A DNA stretch of 64,000 bases from Pandoraea thiooxydans (GTDB lineage: Bacteria > Pseudomonadota > Gammaproteobacteria > Burkholderiales > Burkholderiaceae): the NCBI RefSeq assembly GCF_001931675.1, contig NZ_CP014839.1, positions 992,001 through 1,056,000 on the forward strand, in the 5' to 3' direction. Made by a program: the position numbers and the translations under genes. Positions within the stretch are counted from its first letter, which is position 1; each line of letters opens with the position of its first letter. Positions 1-9,378 of the stretch are shown one piece after another. The notes under the pieces are model-generated. The model made no database searches and was not told where the DNA came from. It worked only from the letters and a program-made list of their open reading frames with translations.

Positions 1-41
1 CACTATCGAACGTGCTGGGGGCGGCATCAAAAAAGCAGTAG

Positions 42-1526
42 TTAGCGACTTCGACTAATCGTTGCTGCAAGCATGCGAAACGCGGTCTCGTTTTCGCATG
101 CGGCAATATTGAAGCGCATATATGAACGGCATGCTTGGGATTGAGAGAACAGGCGACCTGGCGCCGTAAGATAGCCTGCCTCAAGCATTCGCTCGGCGAC
201 GCACAAGGCGTCCAATTCACCCGGGAGTCGACCCCATAGGTACATGCCGGGGTAAGGATTGGACGTCACCGCGATATCGAGATCGCATAGCTTTTCTAGC
301 GCATGGACGCGGGAAGAGTTGAGCCGCGCGCGCAGTTGTTCGCAATGGTGCCGATAGGTGCCTTCCGACAGCAATCGATAAACGGTACGTTCGCCGAGAC
401 TGCCGTTCGTAGCGCGACTAACCGACTTGTACCGAAGGAGCCATTCAATGGATTGTGCTGATGCCGCAATATATCCCACCCTAAGACCTACGCCGAGGAT
501 TTTTGAAAAGCTACCTATGTAAATGACGCGACGTAGTTGGTCGAGTGTCGCAAGTCGTGTTAGGTGAGGGGCAGTGTTGGCTGGCAGCAGGTCACCATAG
601 GTATCGTCCTCGACAATAGTGAGATCGAATTCCTGGGCTATCTGCAGTACTTGAAATGCCTTGTGCGGCTCGAGGCTGGTCGAGGTCGGATTGTGGAGCA
701 GCGTATTGCAGAAGAACAGTCTTGGCCGGTGGTGCTCGCAAGCCAGACGCAGTGCTTCCACATCGGGGCCATCATGCAGGCGTGGCACCCCAATAATATT
801 GAGGCCGGATGCCAACAGCCGATCTATCAAAAGGAAGGATGCGGGATCATCCACCAAAACCGCTTCGCCGGGCGTGCGTAGATAACTCATGACAACCAGG
901 TTCAGTGCATCCGTTCCGCCTATTGTCGTCATGATCTGTTTGGGGTCTACCGCTACTCCAAAAGCTCCCAATTTCAAGTGGAGTTGCTGTCTTAATGGCA
1001 GGTAACCTTGCTGATCTTCATATTCCATCATCCAGTTCAGCTTGCCGCGTGCAACGCTACGTAATGCGTTCGACAATTGAGGTTCGTTGATCCACGCAAC
1101 CGGCAAGTTGCCGCCGCCAAGGTTCCCCGCCAGCACTGTGCGTGGGTCGAGTAGGCGCTGGCGCCAGTCCTCCGGCATAGGAAGCGCTGCGTCGCCACGA
1201 GATTGATCCGCTACGCCGGTGCGCTTGTCCGGAACGTCCTGGCCCCTGACATAAAACCCCGCGCCGGGTCGCGTGATCAGATACCCGTGAGCCACCAATT
1301 TGTCATAGGCGCGGGTTGCAGTGTCGCGGCTCACATCGCAAGCTCGAGCGACATCACGAATGGATGGCAACCTCTGGCCCGGCCCCAGTTGCTTCGACTG
1401 GATGGCGGTACGCACTAGCAGGAAGATACGGTCGACAAGCCCCGTCTTTGGGTCTGCAATAGCCACAGCATCGAGCTCTCGCTTGCTCAATGCGAAGGTC
1501 TCCACCAACGGCGTTGAAGGTTTCAT
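42..1526 (-). CDS. MocR-type (GntR/aminotransferase) transcriptional regulator
   Basis: A 494-residue protein joins an N-terminal GntR winged helix (about residues 25-95, with RLPSIRDVARACDVSRDTA) to a fold-type I aminotransferase-like domain (about 130-490). The PLP site is recognisable: VEDDTYGDLL supplies the Asp/Tyr and GSFSK supplies the Schiff-base lysine. MocR family members are PLP-bound regulators, usually controlling vitamin B6, GABA, taurine or other amino-acid genes. I chose the ATG at 1526 because the upstream extension has no family similarity. It lies 170 bases downstream of fecR on the same strand and closes the minus-strand arm of the peptide-uptake cassette. The effector is unknown; an amino acid or peptide product is plausible but inferred. 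Confidence 0.85.
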   Translation of the reverse strand: MKPSTPLVETFALSKRELDAVAIADPKTGLVDRIFLLVRTAIQSKQLGPGQRLPSIRDVARACDVSRDTATRAYDKLVAHGYLITRPGAGFYVRGQDVPDKRTGVADQSRGDAALPMPEDWRQRLLDPRTVLAGNLGGGNLPVAWINEPQLSNALRSVARGKLNWMMEYEDQQGYLPLRQQLHLKLGAFGVAVDPKQIMTTIGGTDALNLVVMSYLRTPGEAVLVDDPASFLLIDRLLASGLNIIGVPRLHDGPDVEALRLACEHHRPRLFFCNTLLHNPTSTSLEPHKAFQVLQIAQEFDLTIVEDDTYGDLLPANTAPHLTRLATLDQLRRVIYIGSFSKILGVGLRVGYIAASAQSIEWLLRYKSVSRATNGSLGERTVYRLLSEGTYRHHCEQLRARLNSSRVHALEKLCDLDIAVTSNPYPGMYLWGRLPGELDALCVAERMLEAGYLTAPGRLFSQSQACRSYMRFNIAACENETAFRMLAATISRSR

Positions 1527-1662
1527 CGGACGGCATATATTGATCGCGAGTGCGATTGTCGGCGATGATCCGCCGGGCGGCAATGCCCAGACGTCATCCG
1601 TGGGGGGGTATCGTCGAATTTCGAGAAATTTTGAAATTCAATGCCATTGCAATGATGGTTAT

Positions 1663-1677
1663 GAGTATATTTTTCTT
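1663..1677 (+). promoter_or_regulatory. Possible Lrp-type box upstream of the MocR gene
   Basis: The 15 bases match the E. coli Lrp consensus YAGHAWATTWTDCTR at 13 positions by eye. They sit in the AT-rich gap between fecR and the MocR gene. Chance matches are more likely in AT-rich gaps, so this is weaker than the site at 3611. Confidence 0.25.
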
Positions 1678-1696
1678 GTCTATTCGCTTGCGCTAT

Positions 1697-2644
1697 TTAG
1701 CTGTTCCTTACGACCACGAGAAAATTGCCATACGAATCGATCTTCAGCGAAAGCGACTCGGCCAACTGCCGCAGGGCTTCATTCGGATGATTTAGACTGA
1801 ACACGCCGCTCACGCGGCGTCGCGCCGCCGTGCTGGAAACCTCGATCAAGCCATGATGGTAGCGGCGTAATACGGCGATCAAGTCTCCCACGGATTCGTT
1901 GGACGCGACGTGCAAACCGGATGTCCACGCAAGCGCACTCGCAACGGCCTCCTTTCTGCGCTGAATGCTGTCGCTGGAAAACCCTACGACCTCGCCTTTC
2001 GCGATGGGTTGTACTGTGCCATCCTTTAATGTCAGCTTGCCTTGCCCGGATTCCATGGCAACAACGGTATGCAAATCGAAGACGCCTATGCTGAAGCGCG
2101 CATTCTGTGTATGAATCGCACCGTGCTTGGAGGCAATTGCAAATCGCGCGCTGTTTGATGCACTGACAAGCATCCGGCCGGAGTGGAGGCGCCAGCGATT
2201 GTCGTGCGGGCGTGAGTCAGTGTAGACGGTGGTGTCCGCATCGAGCAGAGCATGAATGTTTGGCGTCAAAGCCACCGTGCGACGCTCGGCAGTACCGGTG
2301 CGAAACTGGGCGTCATAGCCCAGTTCGTGAACGACTCGATAACTGACTACACCGCAAACGGCGAGGCCCAGCGTTCCCTTGAGGCCGAGCTTGAGCATAT
2401 TGCGTCGTTCGCGGCCAACCGCCAGGAGCGCTTCGCGTCCTGCTGCCGGGGCCTGAGTGGCCAGTGCTTGAAAGGGCCTGAGTTTGGCCTGCAGCGAATT
2501 CCACGCGTTGGCGTTGGCATGACTTGCCGAACGCCAAGCGTCAAAGCGCGAGAAATCTTCCGTTGTGGCCTCGCCTGATCGGAGACGTACTTCCCAAGCA
2601 ATTGCTGCCTTGATCGGGTCCTTCAAATTGTCCCTGTCAGACAT
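1697..2644 (-). CDS. FecR-family transmembrane anti-sigma factor
   Basis: This 315-residue protein has the FecR layout: an N-terminal cytoplasmic DUF4880 segment (about 10-50, with the conserved W), one membrane helix near residues 85-105, a periplasmic FecR domain (about 110-205) and a C-terminal secretin-like DUF4974 segment (VFSLNHPNEALRQLAESL). FecR proteins relay ligand occupancy of a TonB-dependent receptor to a cognate sigma factor. The ATG at 2644 is used because it starts four bases after the sigma gene ends, giving translational coupling. The likely partner receptor is the one at 9759, which carries the needed N-terminal signalling domain. Confidence 0.9.
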   Translation of the reverse strand: MSDRDNLKDPIKAAIAWEVRLRSGEATTEDFSRFDAWRSASHANANAWNSLQAKLRPFQALATQAPAAGREALLAVGRERRNMLKLGLKGTLGLAVCGVVSYRVVHELGYDAQFRTGTAERRTVALTPNIHALLDADTTVYTDSRPHDNRWRLHSGRMLVSASNSARFAIASKHGAIHTQNARFSIGVFDLHTVVAMESGQGKLTLKDGTVQPIAKGEVVGFSSDSIQRRKEAVASALAWTSGLHVASNESVGDLIAVLRRYHHGLIEVSSTAARRRVSGVFSLNHPNEALRQLAESLSLKIDSYGNFLVVVRNS

Positions 2645-2648
2645 GATG

Positions 2649-3227
2649 TCAAGCGCATAAGTAGCATTTTTCCAGTGCCTTGGAAATATACTTTCGAACC
2701 ATACTCGCGGACACACCGAGCAGGTCCGCGATCTCGTTATATGTCATACCGTCGAGTTGGCTATACAGAAACGCCTGCCTAGCCCTTTTGGGCAGCCCCC
2801 GAAGCAATTTATCGATGTGATTTAATGTCTGAACGACTTCCAGCAGTGCTTCCGGCGACGGCGTGGTGGGTTCGTCGGCGGCGGCGAGCGCGGCAAGATA
2901 GGCGGCTTCGAGGTCGCGCCGTCGCCAAAGATCGAATAGCACACGACGTGAAATCGTGGTGAGAAGCGCACGGGGCTCCCGTACGCCCCGAAGATCCGGC
3001 ATTGCCGCCAACTCGACGAAGCTTGACGACGCTACGTCTTCCGCATCCGCGGGAGAGTTGACGTGACGACGCAGATATTGTCGAAGCCAGCGGTAGCTTC
3101 GTGCAAATTCGGCTGCAAGGAAGTCGTGTCGAAAGGCGAGTTCACCGGCGTCGGAAGGAAGCGAGGAGGCTCGCTCAGACGTCGGGGAGGACGTCAACGC
3201 GAATGAATCAGGACTCGTCCCACGCAT
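2649..3227 (-). CDS. FecI-like ECF sigma-70 factor
   Basis: A 192-residue extracytoplasmic-function sigma factor. Region 2 is seen at about 50-115 (YRWLRQYLRRHVNSPADAED) and region 4 near the C terminus (LLRGLPKRARQAFLYSQLDG, followed by a helix-turn-helix). The ATG at 3227 is preferred over the longer frame because GGAG stands just ahead of it. It forms a two-gene unit with fecR. In the Fec paradigm it would be released when the receptor binds its ligand and would transcribe the receptor operon; a candidate promoter of that type lies at 9391. The serine- and proline-rich first 30 residues look poorly conserved. Confidence 0.9.
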   Translation of the reverse strand: MRGTSPDSFALTSSPTSERASSLPSDAGELAFRHDFLAAEFARSYRWLRQYLRRHVNSPADAEDVASSSFVELAAMPDLRGVREPRALLTTISRRVLFDLWRRRDLEAAYLAALAAADEPTTPSPEALLEVVQTLNHIDKLLRGLPKRARQAFLYSQLDGMTYNEIADLLGVSASMVRKYISKALEKCYLCA

Positions 3228-3767
3228 TTTTCTCCAACCTGGTACGTAACGCTCCCGACAAGGCACAGTTTTTGTGCGCCTGAAATTGCCCAATAACGGG
3301 GCACAGGAGTTGATATTTTCGACGCGCGCCGCTAAACGGCAATTCAGTGCTTCACCTATGAATGGTACTAGAAAAAATCTACTGAATCCGCCGGCATCAC
3401 CTAGGGAGTTTCCCGTAAGGTGTGATTGGAAAATACATCTACGTAATCACCATCATGCAACAGATCGAGACTTTGCGTCACGGGGGACGTCGACGCCACA
3501 TTTGGTGCGATGACTTTGGTGTACGTGGGGTGCGATGGGCGAAGCCTTCGGCTTATTGGGCGTAAGTCAAGGAACAGGTTTCTCTTTGCCGCGTGGTTTG
3601 CGCATCAATTTAGCAAAATATTCTGAGGACCCTTTGCTAGCCTACTGATTGTCAGACCGCATCGCATGTTCGCTTGGTTCAGTGTGCAGTGCCGTCGACG
3701 CGGAGCTTAAGCACCGGTGTGAAAAATCGAGATAAGTCCGGTTTGTGCCCAGTAGAAAGCAAAAATT
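3228..3767. other. Divergent intergenic region between sigma factor and aminopeptidase genes
   Basis: These 540 bases hold the promoters of the minus-strand sigma/fecR unit and of the plus-strand peptidase unit. I see no credible coding frame. The only strong element I recognise is the Lrp-type site at 3611-3625. No clean -35/-10 pair stands out for either direction. Confidence 0.5.
3611..3625 (-). promoter_or_regulatory. Lrp-type binding site, full match to E. coli consensus
   Basis: Read on the minus strand the bases are CAGAATATTTTGCTA, which satisfy all 15 positions of YAGHAWATTWTDCTR. The site is about 140 bases ahead of the proline aminopeptidase gene, and an Lrp/AsnC gene lies in the same cassette at 8884. 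The core is repeated before the dioxygenase gene at 20500. Confidence 0.55.
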
Positions 3768-5582
3768 ATGAATCGCTGTTTTCATGACGATACAACCATC
3801 CCCGATCGGCTCCGTCGTTTGCGAGCTGCTATGGTCGACGTGGGTCTCGATGCCTATGTGGTCCCGTCAAGCGACCCGCATCTATCGGAGTATCTCCCCG
3901 AGCATTGGCAGGGCAGGCAATGGCTGTCGGGATTTACGGGGTCTGTCGGTTCGCTCGTGGTGACGGCCGAATGCGCTGGGTTGTGGGTCGACAGCCGCTA
4001 CTGGGTACAGGCTCAGGCACAACTGACAGGTACCGGTATTGAAATGATGCGGGCCGAGAATGGGGCGGCAAGCGCTCCCTATGTCGATTGGCTCGCAAAG
4101 CACATTCCTTGCGGCGGGTCGGTCGGCGTCGATGGCGCCGTGTTGAGTGTACTGACCTCGCGTGCAATGAGTGACTCACTATCCCGGCGCGGCATCAGAC
4201 TGCGAGTCGATCTGGATTTGCTGGATTCCATTTGGCAGCAACGTCCGCCGCTATCGACCCATCGAATTTATGAACACGGCGCCCCATATGCGTGCGTGTC
4301 TCGCCGTGAGAAAATTTTACGGATTCGCGAAGCGATGCGGATGCGGGAGGCGCAGTGGCATTTGATTTCCGCGCTTGACGATATCGCCTGGCTGCTGAAT
4401 CTGCGGGGTGCGGACGTCGAGTACAACCCCGTGTTCGTCGCGCATATGTTGCTCGGCCTTGACTGCGCGTCGCTCTTTGTGGTCGACAAAAAAATCTCGC
4501 AAAAGCTGGCTGAATCGCTGGCGTCCGATGGCATTCGGATCGAATCCTACGACAAGATATCGGCCGCGCTCGCGGCGCTGCCGGCCGCTCAGGCACTCCT
4601 GATCGATCCGCGCCGTACTGCACAGGGCATCGTGCGGTCGGCCCCGGCATCGGTGCGAATCATCGAGGCAGTGAACCCATCGACTCTGCTCAAATCCCGC
4701 AAAACGCAAGCCGAGATCGAGCACATACGCGCAACAATGGCGCGTGATGGCGCGGCACTTGCTGCGTTCTTCGCTTGGTTTGAAGGTGCACAGGGGCGCG
4801 AACGAATCACGGAGCTAACCATTGACGAACGGATAACCGCAGCGAGGGAGCGTCGTCAGGGGTTTGTCGGGCCGAGCTTTGCAACTATCGCGGCGTTTGG
4901 GCCGAACGGAGCAATGCCCCATTATCGCGCGACACCCGCATCGCACTCGCTGATTGAAGGTAACGGATTGCTGCTCATTGACTCCGGCGGCCAATACCTT
5001 GATGGAACGACCGATGTGACGCGTGTCGTCCCCGTTGGCGACATCAGTGATGCACATCGACACGACTTTACGGTGGTGCTCAAGGGTGTGATTGCGCTCG
5101 CGCGCGCCCGCTTCCCGCGTGGTATTCGATCGCCGATGCTTGATGCCATCGCTCGTGCGCCTATATGGAACGCGGGACTGGACTACGGCCATGGCACCGG
5201 GCACGGCGTCGGCTATTTTCTGAATGTCCATGAAGGTCCGCAATCGATCTCATATAAGGCGCCTGCGGACGCCTGGACCGCGATGGAAGAGGGCATGGTG
5301 ACGTCCATCGAGCCGGGCGTCTATCGTCCCGGAAAATGGGGTATTCGTATCGAAAACCTGGCGTTGACCCGAACCGCAAACCAGACCGAGTTCGGAGATT
5401 TTCTCGAATTCGAGACTCTGACTTTATGTCCAATAGACACGCGCTGCATTGCCGTGAATTTGCTCAGTGACGAAGACCGCCTGTGGCTGAATGCGTACCA
5501 CAAGATGGTGCTTGAGAGAGTCTCACCGATGGTTTCTGGAGATGCCCGGGCATGGCTTGAGTCTCGCACAACCCCGATTTGA
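3768..5582 (+). CDS. pepP: Xaa-Pro aminopeptidase (M24B, long form)
   Basis: A 604-residue aminopeptidase P of the long three-domain type: two creatinase-N-like domains (about 10-320) and a C-terminal pita-bread M24 domain. The five metal ligands can be placed at D405, D416, H479 (GHGTGHGVGYF), E515 (SIEPGVY) and E529 (IRIENL), with spacing like human XPNPEP1. The family removes the first residue from peptides with proline in second position. No signal peptide is seen, so it should act in the cytoplasm. It heads the plus-strand peptidase pair, 177 bases ahead of aminopeptidase N. In this context it would digest imported proline-containing peptide. The symbol is by family and not by proven orthology. 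Confidence 0.92.
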   Translation: MNRCFHDDTTIPDRLRRLRAAMVDVGLDAYVVPSSDPHLSEYLPEHWQGRQWLSGFTGSVGSLVVTAECAGLWVDSRYWVQAQAQLTGTGIEMMRAENGAASAPYVDWLAKHIPCGGSVGVDGAVLSVLTSRAMSDSLSRRGIRLRVDLDLLDSIWQQRPPLSTHRIYEHGAPYACVSRREKILRIREAMRMREAQWHLISALDDIAWLLNLRGADVEYNPVFVAHMLLGLDCASLFVVDKKISQKLAESLASDGIRIESYDKISAALAALPAAQALLIDPRRTAQGIVRSAPASVRIIEAVNPSTLLKSRKTQAEIEHIRATMARDGAALAAFFAWFEGAQGRERITELTIDERITAARERRQGFVGPSFATIAAFGPNGAMPHYRATPASHSLIEGNGLLLIDSGGQYLDGTTDVTRVVPVGDISDAHRHDFTVVLKGVIALARARFPRGIRSPMLDAIARAPIWNAGLDYGHGTGHGVGYFLNVHEGPQSISYKAPADAWTAMEEGMVTSIEPGVYRPGKWGIRIENLALTRTANQTEFGDFLEFETLTLCPIDTRCIAVNLLSDEDRLWLNAYHKMVLERVSPMVSGDARAWLESRTTPI

Positions 5583-5759
5583 AAATTGAACTTGAGCAGT
5601 GAACGGGGTGCATCCGGTGAACAACGGTTACCGATTCGCTGGGCGAGCCCGAGACGCAGGATGAGGCTCGAATGAATTCACAGCGATTGGTACGTTCAAT
5701 CGGCATCTCGTTTGCGTCGACCCATCAATATTCCGAGAACCAATCTTATTTTTCCTGAG

Positions 5760-8435
5760 ATGCAAAACAGAACAGAAGTTGCCGTGATACAGCGCAGCGA
5801 TTATGCCCGCCCCGATTTTCTCATTCATGATGTCGTCTTGACTTTCGACTTGGCATTGGATCGCACGCTAGTGAAGAGCCGCATGGCAGTGCGCCGCGCG
5901 CCCGAAACGCCGAAGGACAGGCCATTGATCTTGGACGGTGAGGGACTCGAACTTCTGTCGACTCGTATCGACGGTGAGGCGGCAACCAGCGCGATCGTGT
6001 CTCGCCACCATCTGACGATCGAGGGTGTACCGGACGTCTTTGACCTGGAAATCGAAACCGCCTGTTCACCGGTGGCCAATTCGTCGCTCACGGGCTTATA
6101 TGCCTCCGCGGGTGGGTTGTTTACGCAGTGTGAGCCCGAGGGGTTTAGGCGCATCACGTACTTCCTGGATCGTCCAGACGTTATGGCGACCTACACTGTT
6201 ACGTTGAGAGCGGATAGAACGACATTCCCGGTACTTCTCTCGAATGGCAACCTCACGGCGAGTGGCTCCCTGGACAATGGCCGACATTACGCAGTGTGGG
6301 AAGATCCCTTCCGAAAGCCAAGCTATCTCTTTGCAATTGTCGCCGGTAAATTTGTTGCCAGAGAGGAACGGATTACGACCGCGTCCGGTAAGGAAAAGCT
6401 CTTGCAGATATGGAGTGAGCCGCGTGATTTGCCTCGCACTGGCCACGCGATGGCATCCTTGATCAATGCAATCCGCTGGGATGAGCATCGCTTTGGGCTC
6501 GAGCTCGACCTGGAGCGGTTCATGATTGTAGCGGCGACTGATTTCAATATGGGGGCGATGGAGAACAAGGGGTTGAATGTGTTCAACGCAAAGTTCCTGC
6601 TTGCGGATCCCGATACTGCTACTGACGCGGATTACGAGCGGATCGAATCGATCGTTGGCCATGAATACTTCCACAACTGGACAGGGAATCGCGTCACGTG
6701 CCGAGACTGGTTTCAACTTAGCCTGAAGGAGGGGCTTACGGTCTTTCGCGATCAAGAGTTCAGTGCCGACATGTCAGGCGATCCCGCCGGCCGCTCAGCG
6801 GAGCGAATTGCCTCGGTGCGGGCTCTGCGTCGCGCCCAATTCGCTGAAGATGCCAGTCCTATGGCGCACCCGGTGAGGCCCGAGGCATATGCTGAAATTA
6901 ACAATTTCTATACGCCGACTGTTTACGACAAGGGAGCCGAAGTTGTGCGCATGTATCAGACGCTCCTGGGTCGAGACGGCTTCCGCTCGGGTATGAAGTT
7001 GTATTTCGATCGTCACGATGGATGCGCGGTGACCTGTGATGATTTCCGTATGGCAATGGCGGACGCGAATAATCGTGATTTAACGCAGTTTGAACGCTGG
7101 TATGACCAGGCCAGAACCCCTCGGGTGAGCGTTGATACGCATTATGACGAGCCATCGCGTCGATTTACTCTCAACCTACGCCAGCATTACGCGCACTGCG
7201 TTACTGGAACCGGCCTGGCACCGCGACCATTTCATATTCCATTTGCCTTTGGGCTGGTGGGGGCGGACGGCTGCGACGTACCGCTGTGGCTGGAGGGTGA
7301 GGCCAATCCGGGAGGGACAACCAGGGTGCTCGAGCTGAGCGAGGAAACACAGCAATTCACCTTCGTTGGCGTAGCCCCCGGCTGTTTGCCATCGTTACTT
7401 CGCGGTTTTTCCGCGCCCGTTTCCGTCGACTATGACTATTCAGATGAGCAATTGGCGTTTCTGTTGAGTCACGATAGTGACGCTTTTAATCGCTGGGAAG
7501 CAGGTCAAAAGCTGTTTTGCAGGGAGTTGCTGCGTCTGGCTGGGTGCGCCAAGCGGGGCGAGCCGCTTGAAATCACACCCAATGTCGTTGACGCGGTAGC
7601 CAAGGTGCTCCGTGGCCAATCCCAGTCCCCGAAATTGCTCGAATTGATACTGACGTTGCCGTCGGAGAGCTATCTGGTCGAGCTTACGACGGCAGCCGAT
7701 CCTGCCGCAGTCCGGGCCGCGCATAAATTTTTGTCTCGAACATTGGCCACGACACTGAGCGAGCTGTGGCTCGATATCTACCACAGCGCCGCGGCGATGG
7801 CGGCTGATACGTCGACGAGTCAACCGGGCGGCGCCCGTGCACTGAAAAACCTAGCCCTTCGCTATCTTGCCGAGATCGGTAGTCCGGCTGGAGAGGCTCT
7901 TGTCCGCGCTCAGTATGCTGATGCGACCAATATAACGGATCGCATTGGAGCGCTTTTTGCTGGAACGATCGGATGGAATTCTTCCGCTGACGAACTGCTG
8001 GACGGCTTCTACCTACGGTTCGAGAGGGAGCCACTTGTCGTCGACAAATGGTTCATGCTGCAAGCGCTACGGCCTGGCGCACCCGACGGGGGAGCGCTTG
8101 TCCACCATATTCGGAAATTGATGGGGCACCCGTCGTTCACACTCAAAAATCCCAACCGGATGCGGAGTCTGATCTTTAGCTTCTGCGACGGAAACCCAAG
8201 TCAATTTCACGCCTCGGATGGGGCAGGGTATGAACTCTGGCAAGAACTCGTGGCGGAGCTCGATGCAATCAATCCGCAGATGGCAGCGCAACTTGCGCGC
8301 AAGCTCGAAGGATGGAGAAAGTATACGCCGGCACTGCGCGAGAAAATGACCGCAGCGTTGTCCCGATTGAATCAGTTGCCGCTGTCGCGCAATACCACCG
8401 AAATCGTTAGCAAAGCCCTCTCTATCGACGCTTAA
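5760..8435 (+). CDS. pepN: Aminopeptidase N (M1 family)
   Basis: An 891-residue M1 zinc aminopeptidase. The exopeptidase signature GAMEN is at 265-269. The zinc motif is H301-E302-x2-H305 followed by E324, with the family's 18-residue spacing. Central and C-terminal helical domains complete the usual PepN length. The ATG at 5760 aligns with the E. coli PepN start; a TTG at 5712 would add an unsupported extension. PepN is a broad-specificity cytoplasmic peptidase used in peptide catabolism. Most bacteria of this group have a housekeeping copy elsewhere, so this one may be a cassette-dedicated paralogue; that cannot be checked here. It follows the proline aminopeptidase on the same strand. Confidence 0.93.
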   Translation: MQNRTEVAVIQRSDYARPDFLIHDVVLTFDLALDRTLVKSRMAVRRAPETPKDRPLILDGEGLELLSTRIDGEAATSAIVSRHHLTIEGVPDVFDLEIETACSPVANSSLTGLYASAGGLFTQCEPEGFRRITYFLDRPDVMATYTVTLRADRTTFPVLLSNGNLTASGSLDNGRHYAVWEDPFRKPSYLFAIVAGKFVAREERITTASGKEKLLQIWSEPRDLPRTGHAMASLINAIRWDEHRFGLELDLERFMIVAATDFNMGAMENKGLNVFNAKFLLADPDTATDADYERIESIVGHEYFHNWTGNRVTCRDWFQLSLKEGLTVFRDQEFSADMSGDPAGRSAERIASVRALRRAQFAEDASPMAHPVRPEAYAEINNFYTPTVYDKGAEVVRMYQTLLGRDGFRSGMKLYFDRHDGCAVTCDDFRMAMADANNRDLTQFERWYDQARTPRVSVDTHYDEPSRRFTLNLRQHYAHCVTGTGLAPRPFHIPFAFGLVGADGCDVPLWLEGEANPGGTTRVLELSEETQQFTFVGVAPGCLPSLLRGFSAPVSVDYDYSDEQLAFLLSHDSDAFNRWEAGQKLFCRELLRLAGCAKRGEPLEITPNVVDAVAKVLRGQSQSPKLLELILTLPSESYLVELTTAADPAAVRAAHKFLSRTLATTLSELWLDIYHSAAAMAADTSTSQPGGARALKNLALRYLAEIGSPAGEALVRAQYADATNITDRIGALFAGTIGWNSSADELLDGFYLRFEREPLVVDKWFMLQALRPGAPDGGALVHHIRKLMGHPSFTLKNPNRMRSLIFSFCDGNPSQFHASDGAGYELWQELVAELDAINPQMAAQLARKLEGWRKYTPALREKMTAALSRLNQLPLSRNTTEIVSKALSIDA

Positions 8436-8883
8436 ACCGGATAGGCTGAATCATCACCGACACGGATGACAACTCACCGTGTCGTGCCCACGGTCTACGT
8501 ATGCATGTATGCGCAGACCAAAATGGCACCTGAAGGTTGAGGGGCATGGCGAATGCCAGCACCGGGCGGCGGTCCTTGGCGGTGTGCTAGTCAACGCTAG
8601 GAATTGATCACCCTTTTATATTATCGCCGCGCAATGCGGCGGTCATGGTCGTCGACTTGAGCGCCGCTCGGCGCGGCATCCGACTTTTCCTGCGTCTCCC
8701 CGGAATCTTGGCCGGCATGGCCCCAGGCCGAGATTCCATTTTTCCAGCGTTTGACGCCAGGGCTTTGACTTTCGCCTAGCAGCGCAAGGGTACCGCAAAA
8801 AAAAATCGCATGTCGTGGTGTCACTTTTGCGCTCTCGTCGCACATATCTCATATAAGCGTCGCGGCCGCGATATCCAGAAGCA
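8436..8883. other. Intergenic region between pepN and the Lrp-family gene
   Basis: These 448 bases show no gene I can support. They begin with a hairpin after pepN (8458-8484). A run of A residues near 8798 lies within the last 100 bases before the regulator. No Lrp-like box was found close to the regulator's start. Confidence 0.45.
8458..8484 (+). terminator. Hairpin after pepN
   Basis: An 8-bp perfect stem, CGACACGG paired with CCGTGTCG around an 11-base loop, begins 22 bases after the pepN stop. No T-run follows, so it may be a weak terminator or an mRNA-stabilising hairpin. Confidence 0.4.
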
Positions 8884-9378
8884 ATGAATCCTCACAATTT
8901 TTCGAGGGAAAACGTGATCGACCGAACGGACAAACGAATTTTAGAAATTCTCCAGGAAGATAGCACCTGCGCAGTTGCGGACATTGCCGAGCGCGTGAGT
9001 CTGTCGACCACACCGTGCTGGCGTCGCATCCAGAAATTGGAGCAAGAGGGCGTGATCAAGCGTCGTGTCGTCCTGCTCGACCCCGAAAAACTCAATGTCG
9101 ATGTGACGGTGCTGGTCGAGATCAAGACAACGCAGCATAACGCCGCCTGGTTGAAATCTTTTCGCAACGCGATTGAGTCGATCCCGGAAATCGTGGAGGC
9201 ATACCGGATGAGCGGGCACATCGACTACCTGCTCAAAGTGGTCGTGCCCAATATCGGTGCCTACGACAAAGTCTATAAGCGCCTTATCGGAACAGTGGAA
9301 TTGCATGACGTGAGCTCAAGCTTTTCGATGGAGGTGCTCAAGTCGACGACGGCACTGCCACTGACTTATTCGGATTAG
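8884..9378 (+). CDS. Lrp/AsnC-family transcriptional regulator
   Basis: A 164-residue regulator with an N-terminal AsnC helix-turn-helix (about 12-60; IAERVSLSTTPCWRRIQKLE) and a C-terminal RAM effector domain (about 75-155). The family senses amino acids and controls amino-acid and peptide metabolism. The start is uncertain: ATG 8884 has a weak ribosome site, while GTG 8914 has GAGGG five bases ahead and would give the common IDRTDKRIL start (154 residues). It sits alone between the peptidase genes and the receptor operon, and Lrp-like boxes at 3611 and 20500 flank the same cassette. Regulation by a product amino acid is inferred. Confidence 0.92.
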   Translation: MNPHNFSRENVIDRTDKRILEILQEDSTCAVADIAERVSLSTTPCWRRIQKLEQEGVIKRRVVLLDPEKLNVDVTVLVEIKTTQHNAAWLKSFRNAIESIPEIVEAYRMSGHIDYLLKVVVPNIGAYDKVYKRLIGTVELHDVSSSFSMEVLKSTTALPLTYSD

